Source of the DNA: Macquaria australasica
Taxonomy: Eukaryota; Chordata; Actinopteri; Centrarchiformes; Percichthyidae
Length of the DNA: 64,000 nucleotides
Direction of reading: 5' to 3'
NCBI GenBank assembly: GCA_005408345.1
Contig: SEMN01000258.1
Location: 1 to 64,000, forward strand
The translations under genes and the position numbers were made by a program. The notes beneath the pieces are model-generated. The model worked only from the letters and a program-made list of their open reading frames with translations, searched no databases and was not told the origin of the DNA. The first letter of the stretch is position 1, and every line of letters begins with the position of its first letter. Below, in pieces: positions 1-11,599 of this stretch.

Positions 1-120
1 AAATTCATTAGGTACACCTAGCTTAAATTAACCCAGTCTAATACAACTGCACTGCAATAAATGCTACCATACAAGAGGTTATAATGTTCAGTTTTTTGTT
101 GAGGCTGTAGTCTATTACAG

Positions 121-1203
121 AGACTAGAACATTTTATTGGCATTAAAGGTACTGCACTAAGCTGGTTTAAATCCTATTTATCAGATCGATATCAGTTTGT
201 ACACGTTAATGATGAATCCTCTATGCACGCCAAAGTTAGTCACGGAGTTCCACAAGGTTCTGTGCTTGGACCAATTCTATTTACCTTATATATGCTTCCT
301 TTAGGCAATATTATTAGGAAGCACTCCATAAAATTTCATTGTTATGCAGATGATACCCAATTGTATTTATCGATCAAGCCAGATGAAACCAATCAATTAG
401 CTAAACTTCAGGCATGCCTTAAGGACATAAAGGCCTGGATGACCTGCAATTTTCTGATGTTAAACTCAGACAAAACCGAAGTTATTGTACTTGGCCCGAA
501 CACCTTCGAAACACATTATCTAAAGATATAGTTTCTCTAGATGGCATTGCCCTGGCCTCCAGCGAAACCGTAAGGAATCTTGGAGTTATCTTTGATCAGG
601 ATATGTCCTTTAACTCCCACATAAAGCAAACTTCAAGAACTGCCTTTTTTCATTTAAGTAACATTGCAAAAATCAGGCACATCCTATCTCAAAAAGATGC
701 AGAAAAACTAGTCCATGCATTTGTTACGTCTAGGCTGGACTATTGCAACTCTATTATCAGGCTGCCCCAATAAATCCCTTAAGACTCTCCAGCTGATTCA
801 GAATGCTGCGGCACGTTTACTGACAAGAACCAGAAAAAGAGAACATATTTCTCCAATATTAGCTTCTCTACACTGGCTCCCTGTAAAATCCAGAATAGAA
901 TTTAAAATCCTTCTCCTCACCTTCAAAGCCCTCAATGGTCAGGCACCATAATATCTTAAAGAGCTCATAGTACCCTATTACCCCACTAGAGCACTGCGCT
1001 CCCAGAATGCAGGGTTCCTTGTGGTTCCTAGAGTCTCTAAAAGTAGAATGGGAGCCAGAGCCTTCAGCTATCAAGCTCCTCTCCTGTGGAACCAGATCCT
1101 AGTTTGTGTACGGGAGGCGGACAACCTCCTCACATTTAAGAGTAGGCTTAAGACTTTCCTCTTTGATAAGGCTTATAGTAGGGCTGACTCAGGTGACCCC
1201 TGA
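121..1203 (+). pseudogene. L2-clade LINE reverse transcriptase, 5'-truncated and frameshifted
   Basis: This is the remnant of a non-LTR retrotransposon ORF2 that copied element RNA into DNA at the insertion site. Reading in frame from 121 gives a typical pre-catalytic segment (GTALSWFKSYLSDR), then GVPQGSVLGPILF at about 244-282 and the catalytic box YADD at 343-354. A stop at 529-531 ends this frame. Homology continues in a second frame (ETVRNLGVIFDQDMSF at about 567-614, then TSRLDYCNS), in a third from 715 (LIQNAAARLLTRTRK, LHWLPVKSRIEFKILLLTFK) and again from 1021 to a stop at 1203 (LLWNQI, FKSRLKTFLFDKAY). The order matches the C-terminal half of L2/Maui-type elements. The endonuclease domain and the N-terminal reverse transcriptase are absent, because recognisable homology begins near 121. 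Several frameshifts show it is dead. The L2 assignment is from motif wording; a related Jockey-superfamily clade is possible. Confidence 0.9.
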
Positions 1204-1893
1204 GCCCCCCCTTAGTTATGCTGCTATAGGCCTAGACTGCCGGGGGACTTCCCATGATGCACTGAGCTCCTTTCTCCTCCTCTTCCTCTCCATCTGTAAG
1301 CCCTCATATCCATCAATGCTTGTTATTAATTCAACTTCTTCCCGTAGTTGTGTGCTTTCTCTCCTCTCTCTCTCTCTCTCCCTCCCCTTCTGTTGCTTTC
1401 TGCAGGTGTTTCTGCCTCTGGAGCTGTGGAGGTCTGGGTCTGTGGTTGCTGCCGCCTGCTGCCCCCGTGCTCCTGCTCTGCACCCGCTGATGCTATTGCT
1501 GTTGTTGCTGTTATTAGTATTGCTATTATAATGTTGCTCTTAGTGTTGTTTCTGTTGGTGTTAGCATCAATGCCATTACCATATCTATGCTGTATTGAGC
1601 TGCTGTATGTTCTCTTTCCTCCTGCTCTCTCTCTCCCGCTCCCCCCTTCCCCCTTCAACCCAACCGGTCGAGGCAGATGACCGCCCACCTTGAGCCTGGT
1701 TCTGTCGAGGTTTCTACCTGTTAAAAGGGAGTTTTTCCTTGCCACTGTCGCATAGTGCTTGCTCATGGTGGGAACTGTTGGGTCTCTGTAAATATAAAGA
1801 GTCGGTCTAGACCTGCTCTATTTGAAAAAGTGCCCTGAGATAACTTTGTTATGATATGGCGCTATATAAATAAAACTGAATTGAATTGAATTG
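1204..1893 (+). mobile_element. 3' UTR and terminal tail of the L2-clade LINE
   Basis: This stretch follows the LINE coding remnant directly. It contains a pyrimidine-rich (CT)n stretch near 1360-1390, a TGY-rich stretch near 1490-1530, and a conserved block from caaccggtcg (1661) to the end. The last bases are gcgctatataaataaaactg followed by TTGAA repeats, the short tandem tail expected at L2-type 3' ends. The same block recurs inverted at 35791-36022, and its last 30-80 bp recur at 34557, 40886, 59027 and 60739. That recurrence is the main evidence that this is the 3' end recognised in retrotransposition. Open frames in this part follow the low-complexity tract and are not genes. Confidence 0.88.
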
Positions 1894-2254
1894 TAGTTTG
1901 TGGTGCTGTTGAGTTGCATTGCATTATACTGATTACAGGAACACAGAACATTAGAACCTTCATGAAGGAATGATTTATTATAGGGCTGTGGTATACGACA
2001 AGCTTATGGAAATAATATCCATTGGTGTTTTTTCTTGGTTTCTTTTTTATTTATTTTTTTACTAAAGATAAGATAAGATTTTATGATCCCCAGAGGTGAA
2101 AGAGGTATTTAAAACTAAAATAAGAAGTAAAAAGAGAAACTATACAAGAACAATTAAAGATAAAATTACAAGGTCAAGTGACAGTGGTGTGATTACTAGC
2201 AGCAGAGTCAGCAAGTCTAGTATATGTAAACAGCATACTCCAGAATAATATGTA

Positions 2255-2500
2255 ATATGATTAAGTAATGATATATGAAATATGATATAGTATATAATGT
2301 AATAAGACAGTATAATATATAACATAACATAATATAGTATAAAATAGTACTGTATAATATAGTATGGGATATCAGTATAAAGTGAAATTGAGTAATATAG
2401 TATAACATAATAGCAGCAGCAATATAATATAGAATATCAAATATAACACAGTATAGTTTAGTATAGTAGAATATATAAAAAATAATAGGTATAGTATAAT
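2255..2500. repeat. AT-rich degenerate TATAATATAG tract
   Basis: Irregular reiterations of TATAATATAG / TATAACATAA / TAGTATA units, nearly free of G and C. It looks like an eroded microsatellite or minisatellite inside the LINE-derived segment. Open frames here (Tyr/Ile/Leu-rich) are composition artefacts. Confidence 0.7.
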
Positions 2501-2644
2501 AATAACTAGAATTGGCATTTCCTAAAGAAAATGCGTGTGAGAGCTGGAAGCTGTTAGCTGCTGCTCCAGCAGCAATTTTTGAAATAGTATTCCTTAGCTA
2601 GGAGTAGTTGTGCTGCACTTTGCCACTGAACACACTGATAGTGA

Positions 2645-2732
2645 GCCAGAGCAGGGATTTGAACTACTGATCTTGGGGTCTAAACAAACAAAATGCACAG
2701 ACATGTGCACTAACCAATCTGCCACATGGTCC
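2645..2732 (-). repeat. tRNA-like sequence (SINE head or tRNA pseudogene)
   Basis: The minus strand carries an A-box-like tggcagattggttagtgc (about 2710-2727) and, about 50 bases downstream, a B-box-like agtagttcaaatccctgc (about 2653-2670). Spacing and order fit an RNA polymerase III type 2 promoter as in tRNAs. No clean cloverleaf is evident: the anticodon region is expanded and T-rich, and the acceptor ends do not pair well by eye. This points to a tRNA-derived SINE head or tRNA pseudogene, not a working tRNA. A second A-box-like tggcagagaggttgg lies just upstream on the same strand (about 2738-2752). Confidence 0.4.
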
Positions 2733-3430
2733 AACCTCTCTGCCACTGAGCAGCACAGCAGGTTTGAAATCATTGCTACTTTTGAAAAGATCTTAATAGT
2801 GACACAACAATTAGAAAATGCTGCTGTTGTAATCAATCAAACAATTAAAGTCAGCTGAGGGTTTGAAGTAGGACTGCTCCACTGAACACAGTAGCAGTTA
2901 TACTAGTTGTAGATAAACATATAAAACAAATTTATACATAAGAGCAATGTTGTATACTGAGGACTGCACTCAAAGTTGTTATCTTACAGGGAAAGATGAC
3001 TTCTACCAGGGCTTAACCACAAAGCCAGTGATCCCTGACACACAGAGCAGAAAATCACATTTTGTTGAAGAAAAATTGATTTGTCTAAATTGAAGCTTCT
3101 AGGTCAGAAACTTATTACAATAATAAGATATAAGATAAAGATATATCAAATATGTAACAAAATATATAAATCAGTCCAACAGAGAGACAATGAAGGGATA
3201 GACTAGTGTGAGAGTCCAGAGTAAACCAGACACTGTGGAAATTGGTTGTGTGTGTGTGTGTGTTTGTGATTTGGGGAGGGGGGTGGTGCGAGTGATATCA
3301 CAGTCTGTGGTCACCACTGCTGTTGTACAGTCTAATGGCAGCAGACACAAATGAGCACCTGAAGCGCTCCGTTTTGCATCTGGGTGGGATGATCTGGTGG
3401 CTGAGTGAGCTGCCCATCTGCCACAGCTCA

Positions 3431-4389
3431 TATTAATATAAATATAAGTAAAAACTGCAGCACAGCATATTTGGACCTGGTATTCATGAAAATGTGAGCC
3501 CATAACATGCAAACACCTTGATGAAACCAACGTAGAAAAAGGGAGAACATGTGAAACATGTCTTATGGAAGAGGTGAATGGACATGTATTTGAATTTGAC
3601 CATGGAGACCCTGATCTATGTCCTGTCACCTGGTTTCTTTTAACCATAAACACAACATTTCCCAAAGCTTAAAGCTATAGGAGACTTGATCAGCAGTTGC
3701 ATTTTTATCCAAATCTACACACTACTATCTACTATATGTGATGTTCTCTGCAAAGAACCTGGGGTTACACAAATAACAGCTTTTTTTCGGGAAAGTCCGG
3801 ACAGCAGGATGGTAGGGGCAATTCTGGTATGGAAATTAAATCATGAAGACCTCACACAACGAATCCAACAACAAATGTATTTGAGGTTGGGAGCTGTAAC
3901 AGCTGTAAAGTTGGAGTAAAATATGCAGTGGTTCTCATACACTTGCTTTACATATTAAAGGCCACCCGAGCACATCTCAACCATTTAAATAGTGGCAGAG
4001 TTTCATGAAGACAGATTGTTGTCATCCAATTTGCTTTAACTGCCCAGACCTGTCCCACAGAACAGCACACATACACATGGATGTCCTCTTTTGACAGTTC
4101 AAACTGAATGGTGGTGTTGGTGTTCCTTGACAAGACTCAAACAAACGTGGCTGCATTGAGTGAACACCTGCCTGGAGGTGGCTTTGATGTTGTCAGGCCA
4201 AGACAATAGATGCCTAATGCCTAACAGCTTGTTCAAAAGTAGAAACTTTGTGTGAAATGCAAGTAACTAAGCTAACATTAGCCTCTGGTCAGCAAACCTT
4301 GGCTTTTCTTTATTTTGGCCTATTATCTCATAAATGTACCCTTCTGCAGCTCTCCTCCTGAGTTTAATATCTGCAGAAAATCTCCAGAA
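3431..4389. other. Unannotated non-coding sequence
   Basis: I see no gene, RNA or recognisable repeat here. The open frames are short, start at arbitrary methionines and show no known motif. Confidence 0.5.
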
Positions 4390-4760
4390 AAAGCGAGTAA
4401 GTGGGCCTTGAGTTGAGATTGTCAACTAAATGGAGCGACGCCTGCGAGCTAGTTCAGGCAGTCAACTCGAGCTGCATTGCTACACATGTGACATACCTCA
4501 CTCTCTTCAACCATCTACCGAACACACCCTCACAATTTGGCGGTCTATTTAAACTGCAAAAATGTCCCATCTCTCCCTCTGCCTGTCAAGGCCACTGCTG
4601 CCCTGCATCAGTATTGCCGCTTGTTCTTTCAGCCCCACCACCACCCCAGCATCCACCTGTAGGCTCCAGGGGGGTTTAAGATATTTGCTCATCACTCCCC
4701 AATATCTCACGTAAACACATTGGCTGGGAGTGATGAGCCTGGACGCCAAACTCTAACTAC
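4390..4760. repeat. Possible dispersed-repeat fragment with a 13-bp perfect hairpin
   Basis: This segment is more GC-rich than its surroundings. It contains gctcatcactccc (4687-4699) and its exact reverse complement gggagtgatgagc (4726-4738), separated by 26 bases. The wording resembles a repeat I associate with percomorph genomes, but I cannot name a family. A stem of this size could be an internal hairpin of a mobile element. Confidence 0.3.
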
Positions 4761-6764
4761 GTTCTGCTGCATAGTAAACATTTCAACGTGAGTTGTCTGA
4801 CTGAACTAAAATCATTGCACACAAACTTGAAGTGGCAGTGAGACATGCTATCATCGGACACATATCCATTTAGTCTCATCTCATGATTTGCATCTTGTGT
4901 CTGCAAGGTTATCACACATCTGGACTTCAGTTTCATTGGGACACTATAATAATTAGAATTAGCATTATTAAGATTTGTCAGACTAAAATGGTGAGTCAAT
5001 GCTATTCTGCTTATAAAAAGAGAAAGTATAAGCTCAGTTTAAGTGGTTTCACTCTCCAATAGGACCTTGGTGATGACCTTCCATAGATATTGTCATTCTT
5101 ACCTATTAACCTAAGAGGTCAACTCTTAGAAAGTGATTTTCCTAACTGTGCTGAACAGTGTAGCCTGCAGGCCTGCAGAGGTGAGCTGAGAGGAGTGTTT
5201 ATGAGCTCCCCTCTCTCTCCATCTTTCTCCATCTCTCTCTGGAGGATAGGATAAAGCTTTAGGCCTCTGATCTCCTCATCACAAATGCCCAGTGGTGATG
5301 GAGGTGGTGGGGGGGATTTGCTTGTGAATCCTAATCAACCCATTTCTCACATTCAGTTCCTTCATCCCTCTATCTTTTCTCACTCTTTTGCTCTCTATCC
5401 CTCCTCCACTTCCCCACTCCCATTCCCATGTCTTTTAATTAGAAATGCTAAAAAAGCACAAATAAAGCAAAATAGGATGGAGAGCCAGTTCTCTGGGTGG
5501 CTTGCTGAAGTTGGGCAGGGTCAGGATGACTTAGGTGAGTTTGCTTTGTGAGAAGGAAAGTAAGAGCTGAAAAGTAAGGAGGGGGCAGGGGCGTTGTTTC
5601 ACCAAAAGCCAAGGTATGGCAATGTTAAGGACTATCCTATTGAAAACTGTTTTAACAGACAGCTCGTTCTCACATTCACATGCTTAATGTTTCCATGCAA
5701 CGCGCAACTTAGAGAGAGCAGTGAAAACGCCTTTCATCGTATCTATTTTGGCACATATTTCAGCACCATAAAGAAAGGCAGCAGACTTCATTCTCTGTCC
5801 ATGGTGCTGAAATATGAGCTATCATTAGTCATTTGTTTAAACTTAACAGAAAATAAAGAAATGCATTGAACTACATGCTTATTTCTAGTAGGTAACCCAG
5901 GGTTGTTCAAAACACAGCAAAACAAAAGGCAAATTTGGCACAAAATAGGCAAATTTATTGTATCTTCAAAGTACTAAGCCCACCACACAGGCTGATTTCA
6001 GTCCTCAATAACATGTTTGAATTAATTCATTAATGTTCATTAATTCATTAACGTCATTGTTTGTACATTTGTTGGTCACTTATCTAAAGCACCAGGGCAA
6101 AATGCTTCCATAACACACTGTCGAAAATCATGGAGGAATGAACAAGATCACTTACTGACACTCATATTCACTGATGGGCATATTATGGACCTATCAGAGG
6201 TCTATTTTCTTCTCATAGACAAATAGGCCTGAATGAGTGCATATATTGTGCATACAGTGGATTGTAATAATACATGCATACAATGAGCACTTATTGATAC
6301 TTTCAGTTTCACTAAGTGCTACCTAATGTCCAAATTGCCTCTCATAAAGGTCTTTCCTTTCTATGGGGCACCGCACCTGCAGTCACACAGTTCATAGGTC
6401 CAACAGCACACAATTAAACAGGCAGTCAGTGCTAAGCCTCAAACAATCCAACATATTAAATCTGATCACTTGCTTGCTTGCTGTAACCTCAATACACTTT
6501 GACAAAGCCAACAATGGTTAACTATAGTACAATTAATCAAATAGCATCAGGCTGCTGTAGGCAATTATTTGCTCTTTGCACAGCACAAATGTCAGTCAGC
6601 AGATTAGAGGAAGAAGACATTCCCATCTTCTTACCTTCTGGTGCTGTAGGCTGCAATTTATTTAGTCCATAAGAGGGTAGCATCATAACTGGGCAAAGTC
6701 TGTCACTAGATCATTCATGTTTAATGTCTTTACCAGTGTAGATTCCACAGCCATAAGTATGAGG
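4761..6764. other. Unannotated non-coding sequence
   Basis: Nothing recognisable apart from small ATTAATTC reiterations near 6020-6055 and the motif caggggcgttg at 5587-5597. That motif resembles a hAT terminal sequence and could be an end of the hAT remnant downstream, but I found no partner end. Confidence 0.45.
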
Positions 6765-8280
6765 TGGGTCAATCTGATTCATTGTTGTTCTGAGATAGTT
6801 TTTGACACGTTATAAAACAGAAACAGGCAATGTCGCAGCGATGCGGAACAGCTTGATAAGCTCTGAGAATGTGCCCGGCATGGAGTTGAGCTTGTTCAAG
6901 GTGGACAAAATGCCATCATCATCATCAACATAATTTTTCTCAGTCAAGGATACTAGGGCCTTGGCTGTCTGACACTGGGCTTGTACTACTGTGGCGTCAA
7001 TGTGGTTTTCATATGCATTGGCAAACACCATCACAGAGTCCACTTCCAAAAACTTGGGGGAGGACCTATCAAATGCCGTGATAGCATCAAGCAGGCCTTT
7101 ATTCTCAGTGAATCTCCAAGTGAATTCAAGAGAGAATCGGTCAAGGATTTCAAAGAATATTCTCTTGTGCTGTTCACCGTCTCGCTGTCCTACGTTGGAT
7201 TCCATTACAAACCCAGTAAACTTGTCATGCTCTAGCTGGTCCATTCAGGCAAAGGGCGTCGCCCAGAATGCCTATTTCTCTAGCAAATGCCTTGGCATCT
7301 CTCATTGTGCCATTCCACTCATCTTCCGACCACATTGCATCCAGCTGGGCGTTTGTATGATGAGGCTTTTAGAATGGCCAGGTCCCGTGTCTGAAGCTGC
7401 TCTGACAGTCCATATGTTGTGCCCAGAATTCTATCAAGTGTGTGGAGGTGGAGTATGAAAGGGAATGATAAGACTTTCATTTTAAGTCCCTCTATGTAGG
7501 CTCCCACTGTTGCCTCCAGCACTGTCAGTATTGTTTCGTAGCGCGACTTTATCTTCTGAATGGCCCTGTACTAACAGCACACACACACACAGAGATGTGA
7601 GGGATTACACTGATTGTATTGATGGTGAGTGAGGGAATTTGGCACTTGCTCCTTTATTCTTGCCTGTACACCGTTCACCCTTCCTTGCATAGCACTGTCC
7701 CACACATAGCTGCATGTCTATGTCTTGACTCATACTCATAAGCTCCTCACAGATAGCATTAGCCAGTGTTTCTGCACTAAGGTCTGTCATATGGTAGGTA
7801 CCAATTGCTCGCTCTTTAATAATTCCACTGTGAACATAATGAAGATGGCAAGCTGTTCTTTCTTTGATATGTCTTTTGTTTCATCTACCAATATAGAAAA
7901 GAAACTAGCCTCTTTTACCTCATTAATGATGGTCTTTTCTATCCTTTCCCACAAAACACATATGCCATTTTGTGCATCTGTTGAAGAATAGTGTCCATAT
8001 CTCCTGTCAGTTTTGGATTTGATGTTCTTGTCACTTTCTGAAAGCATGCCCACAAACTCGAGGAAATGTCCTCCTTCCTATTAGAAGAACTGTCCTCCTC
8101 ACTGTGGCCATGAAAAGGCAAGCCCCGTCACCCAAGCAGCGCTGTAACTCAGAACAGCACTTTTAAGTGTGCCCTGTTTTCATGGACCTCTACAGCCCTG
8201 TTGGCATCTATTGTGGCAGCAATTGAGTCAACTTTTCCAGAATTCACCTCTGCTAACACATTCAACCACATAAATTTAAA
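6765..8280 (-). pseudogene. hAT-superfamily transposase remnant (ZMYM1/DUF4371-like)
   Basis: This is a decayed cut-and-paste DNA transposase gene. On the minus strand, read from 8280 down, homology runs through several frames. First ENRAHLKVL near 8160-8190. Then FHGHSEEDSSSNRK (about 8080-8115), the conserved start of the DUF4371 RNase-H-like core. Then FFSILVDETKDISKKEQLAI (about 7840-7900), with the VDET-D catalytic-core signature. Then the YHMTDLSAETLANAICEEL segment (about 7735-7795) and a long frame from 7244 to 6810. The C-terminus shows FRIAATLPVSV followed by a stop and then RVKNYLRTTMNQ (6780-6815). In the family, a longer stretch separates these parts of the hAT dimerisation domain, so a small deletion as well as a stop is likely. 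The N-terminal zinc finger is not visible. Frameshifts and stops make it non-functional. It is not a domesticated ZMYM1 gene as far as can be seen. Confidence 0.85.
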
Positions 8281-8444
8281 CTTTCATTGCTGCAAAGGGA
8301 CATCGAGGTCATTGCACTTTGTTGTTTGGGTTTGACACTGTTCTACCAAGAAGAACGACAACATCAGTCGTTTTATGTTTATGTTCAAGTAACATAGTTC
8401 TCTAGTGGCTGCAGAAAATTTTACAAGAGCAAAGGAGAAAGTCA

Positions 8445-8740
8445 GGTGACGTTGTTATAGACCAACAAAGTCTGCATAGGGAGGAGGTTGGAGTGGATGG
8501 ATGAGCCAACATAATGTCTGACTTTAACACGGGGCACTGCTGTTTGGTTCCAGTTTCAAACTGACAGCGTTTGTTGTTAAGCATGACCACAATTGTTCCC
8601 AAACGTTAACCATGTGGTTCTTATGGTAACCATGATGATGAAGGTCCCCTAAGCTTAACAAAGTGTTAATTTTACCCAAAATTACTTTTCCAAACCGTAA
8701 CCATATCCATAGCATTGTCACATCATAAAGCTAATTTATT
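8445..8740 (+). repeat. GTTA-rich dispersed family, copy 1
   Basis: Shares an ordered set of motifs with 37150-37510 (inverted) and 50335-50530 (direct). These are ggaggttggagtggatggat (8482-8501), then catgaccacaattgtt (8582-8597), then ccatgtggttcttatggtaa (8609-8628) and tccaaaccgtaaccat. A short piece recurs at 11095-11155. I recognise the wording as a common percomorph repeat, probably a non-autonomous DNA transposon, but its termini and class are not resolved here. Confidence 0.6.
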
Positions 8741-10197
8741 TTTTAAAAGTGATTTGTAATGATTTTGGAAGGCACAGACAAATTATGTTAATAGAGACAT
8801 GAGATCAGAAAATGCTTCTATGAGTCGAAGGGCAGTTACAAGCAACATACAGTATGTTGTTGTTTAATTTGGAGGACTTGTTGTTGGGAGTAGTTGACTG
8901 AACCCTGGCTTGGTTAGTTCAGCTCATTTGTTTGAATGATAAATAAAAACTTTCTTGAGAGCAAAGCTTTTAAACTGTTATTTTTAAATTATCTCACCAC
9001 GCAACAAAAAGCACAGAAGAACAAAGTGTAATTGATTATGCAAACTGAAATACGTATTGAGGTAAATGTGGAACTAAGTCTTCTCCTGCACCATGTTTCT
9101 GATCCATTACAGAACAGATTGGTTTGATAATTAACTTTTTTGGAAAATGTTAAATGTAACTAAAGCATTCTCTCTCAGCTCCTGCTGACCTTTGGCCTCT
9201 CAGACCTGCAGAAATGCTATTTTTTTGTAGGAAAAGGAGATACTCATTTAATCTCAGCATGTCCTCAGTTTGATTTCACATAGACATCTTTTATGTCTGC
9301 GACTGGCAGGAAATTCACATCCTGCCATCGTCCTCCTCCCCCTCTTAGCGCTCCCTGTCCGCCTCTTCTTCTCATTCTCTTTATGACTCCCTGCCTTTCC
9401 CTCCCTAAACCTCTCATGACTCTTCCCACACAAATATTTTCTCACTGTCACTCGTGGCAATAAAGACATCGCAATCTGAGCTATGATAAATGAGGAGTCA
9501 CAAAAAACAAGTTTTTCCTTGAATTTGCTATAATCAGAACTTCTCAGTAATTTGATAATATGAACCAAAACTAAAGAACACACTACACTACACTGTTTGT
9601 GAGATTCCTCTGTGCTGTGATGGAGGAGTTGAATAAAAGCTAGAGGTTAATTCAACTGCAGACGAACTTTTCACAAACATCCCAGATGGGCTGTAAAGGA
9701 TATTTGTCATGGCAGTATTGGTGTACGCTCTGGTGGAATACAAATGCATGATGCCCTTTTCCACGTTATATACAATATGTTGTGGCATACAGAGTGAGAC
9801 ACAAGAGGCTAGAGGCCATTTTCTCAAGTCTTTCTATTATTGCATTTGAGAGGTGTTCTTTAAAAAATAGCAAACCCCAAACCCAAATGGTTGCCACCAG
9901 GTAATGTCAACATCTACAGTATTGTACTCTGTGGAGAGTGAGGGGGGGCAACTTCACCTGGTGAAAAACCCCAACCAACATGAGAGGGCCAGTTCAGTAC
10001 CCAACTTAAAGCCAGTAGAAGTCTGGCTTTACATAATTAGGGTTTTGATATTCCACGAAACCCCATGAATGGTAGACATAAACCAAAATAAATGGCCTGC
10101 TATGTCACAATTCTAAAGAACCCATGAAGCTCTACTGCGTATTTATTGGTATATCTGCAAGAACTTGTTTATTGGACAGTTTTTCTGGCAGTTTCTA
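8741..10197. other. Unannotated non-coding sequence
   Basis: No gene or repeat recognised. The longest open frame (minus, 9254-9583) has biased basic composition over a CT/GA-rich stretch and no family resemblance. Confidence 0.5.
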
Positions 10198-10883
10198 CAC
10201 TGTAAATAAGAAAAAGTTTAGAAAACTCAAATTTCAAGGCAACACACTTCAATTAAATTTTCAGTTAGGCGATTTAACTTCTTAACTTTAGGCTTTGAGT
10301 TTATCTCTGTAAACTTCCTCCAAGTTACAAGTAACTTACTGTATTACATTGTCACAACTTAGAATCTTTACTTCTATTAATTATTTTAAATTAAAGTAGC
10401 TCATGTCTGTATGCTGTATCCCATTTGGGCAACAGGTTTTAATCATTACAGCTTTTGCTGTACTTCTAGCATTTGTCACCCACATCAGGGAGTGGCTGGA
10501 GCACATACCTATCTTCATCATGGTTTGCATTGTTTTAATTTTGATCAGAGAGAAGACCATGAGACTCATCTGAGACATAACAAAAGACATAACAGCCTCC
10601 ATCATGTAACTTTTTTACGTTAAAACCTTAATGTAATGCATGCTGGGAAGTATATGCTAGTAAGATAATGTTTCTAAATAACATAATTTGATGAGTTAAG
10701 TAAATGATCTTTTGGACATCATGTCAAATCATTATTTAGTTACAAGACCGAACTCATGATAATAAGTTCTGATAGTGATAACTAGACCATTTAAACTTGA
10801 AACTGCCAAACTCATATAATTACACTGAGTTAATAATAATAGAAGAGTTAATTTAATATAACTGATTATGAGATTTTACAGTG
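10198..10883. mobile_element. CACTGTAAA-terminated non-autonomous element
   Basis: The left end cactgtaaat (10198) and the right end attttacagtg (to 10883) are inverted repeats of at least 9 bp that frame about 686 bp of AT-rich, non-coding sequence. The interior has scattered AACTTGAA / AACTCAT words typical of an abundant teleost element with CACTGTAAA ends. I could not find a clean target-site duplication next to the ends, so the exact boundary and superfamily are uncertain. No transposase is encoded. Confidence 0.6.
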
Positions 10884-11599
10884 CAAAGGAGTCTGGTATA
10901 GAGTAAACACAGAATGAACTCTAAGAATTGTTTTTCCTGCATTTCATAATTAAATAACACAAGTTAACAGAACTTTCTCACTTCGTAATGACTCACAGAT
11001 TAAGATCCTCGATTATGAAACCTCTCTCACTTTTTCTGGCAAGAGTCAGTGTAAACAAAATCCTATTCCAGCCCCATATATTTAGTTAAGCATGATGTGG
11101 TGTTTACCAGTTAACCATGTGGTTATTACTGTAACCATGACCCAAATCATGAGCTTTCGGTCTTCCTCAGTGTAGTCTTACTAGAATTAACCAGAAAAGA
11201 GGATAACACTCAGTATTAAATTAAACTGCCTGACAATAAATAAATACCAATAATTCTTTGGACACCGTGGCGGGTGCAACAAGCATTATTAAGTCACAAA
11301 ACAGAAATGTAACAATATAAACCCAACAGCGACTGCAGACTGCACACATAACCAAAGGAGAAATTGCAGAGTTTTTACATACTGCATAGCGCACACACAT
11401 ACACAGACCTGCAAACTCACAAGAGGTGAAAAAAATGTCATTTTTGTAAACTCAACCATTGTAGGGGGCTCTGGGGGCATCCTCCTCCTGAAGAATCTTT
11501 TTGAGATTTTAACATGTAAACGAAGCATTCTGTTGCACTCTGAAAAAAAAATAAAGGGAAAAGACAACATTTGCCAAGAGGGCGTGAGAGCCCTTGTTG
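10884..11599. other. Non-coding, with a short GTTA-rich repeat fragment
   Basis: Mostly unrecognised. About 11095-11155 carries ccatgtggttattactgtaa, matching the core of the GTTA-rich family seen at 8.5, 37.3 and 50.4 kb. No coding sequence. Confidence 0.4.

Larger units (their letters stand above)
2062..3430 (-). mobile_element. Probable CR1/Rex1-like LINE 3' end, degenerate
   Basis: On the minus strand the segment ends in ctctggggatcataaaatc followed by TTATC repeats (plus-strand 2062-2095). This resembles the ...GGGATCAATAAAGT(CTATC)n endings of CR1/Rex1-type LINEs in fish. At the other end, near 3320-3400, the minus strand reads SHPDAKRSASGAHLCLLPLDCT, which resembles the C-terminal 'HPRCK-RYRRSFLPAAIRLYN' region of fish LINE reverse transcriptases. 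Between them lie an AT-rich tract (2255-2500) and a tRNA-like block (2645-2732), so the interval may contain later insertions. The family name and the continuity of the two ends are inferred. Confidence 0.45.

Noticed and set aside
1..110. attcattaggtacacctagc at the left edge as a named transposon end; a 14-base match (attcattaggtaca) recurs at 22033
   Set aside because: The shared word is too short and the window edge cuts the sequence, so no element can be defined.
1106..1766. Overlapping long frames on both strands over the LINE 3' UTR
   Set aside because: They follow CT- and TGY-rich low-complexity sequence inside a recognised LINE 3' UTR; leucine- or serine-rich translations have no family resemblance.
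3171..3665. 164-residue minus-strand frame
   Set aside because: Runs across a TG microsatellite and part of a LINE C-terminus; not an independent gene.
5587..5597. caggggcgttg as a definite hAT terminus
   Set aside because: Only one end seen; no inverted partner or 8-bp target duplication found.
9254..9583. 109-residue minus-strand frame with basic Arg/Lys-rich stretch
   Set aside because: Composition is driven by a CT/GA-rich tract; no homology recognised.
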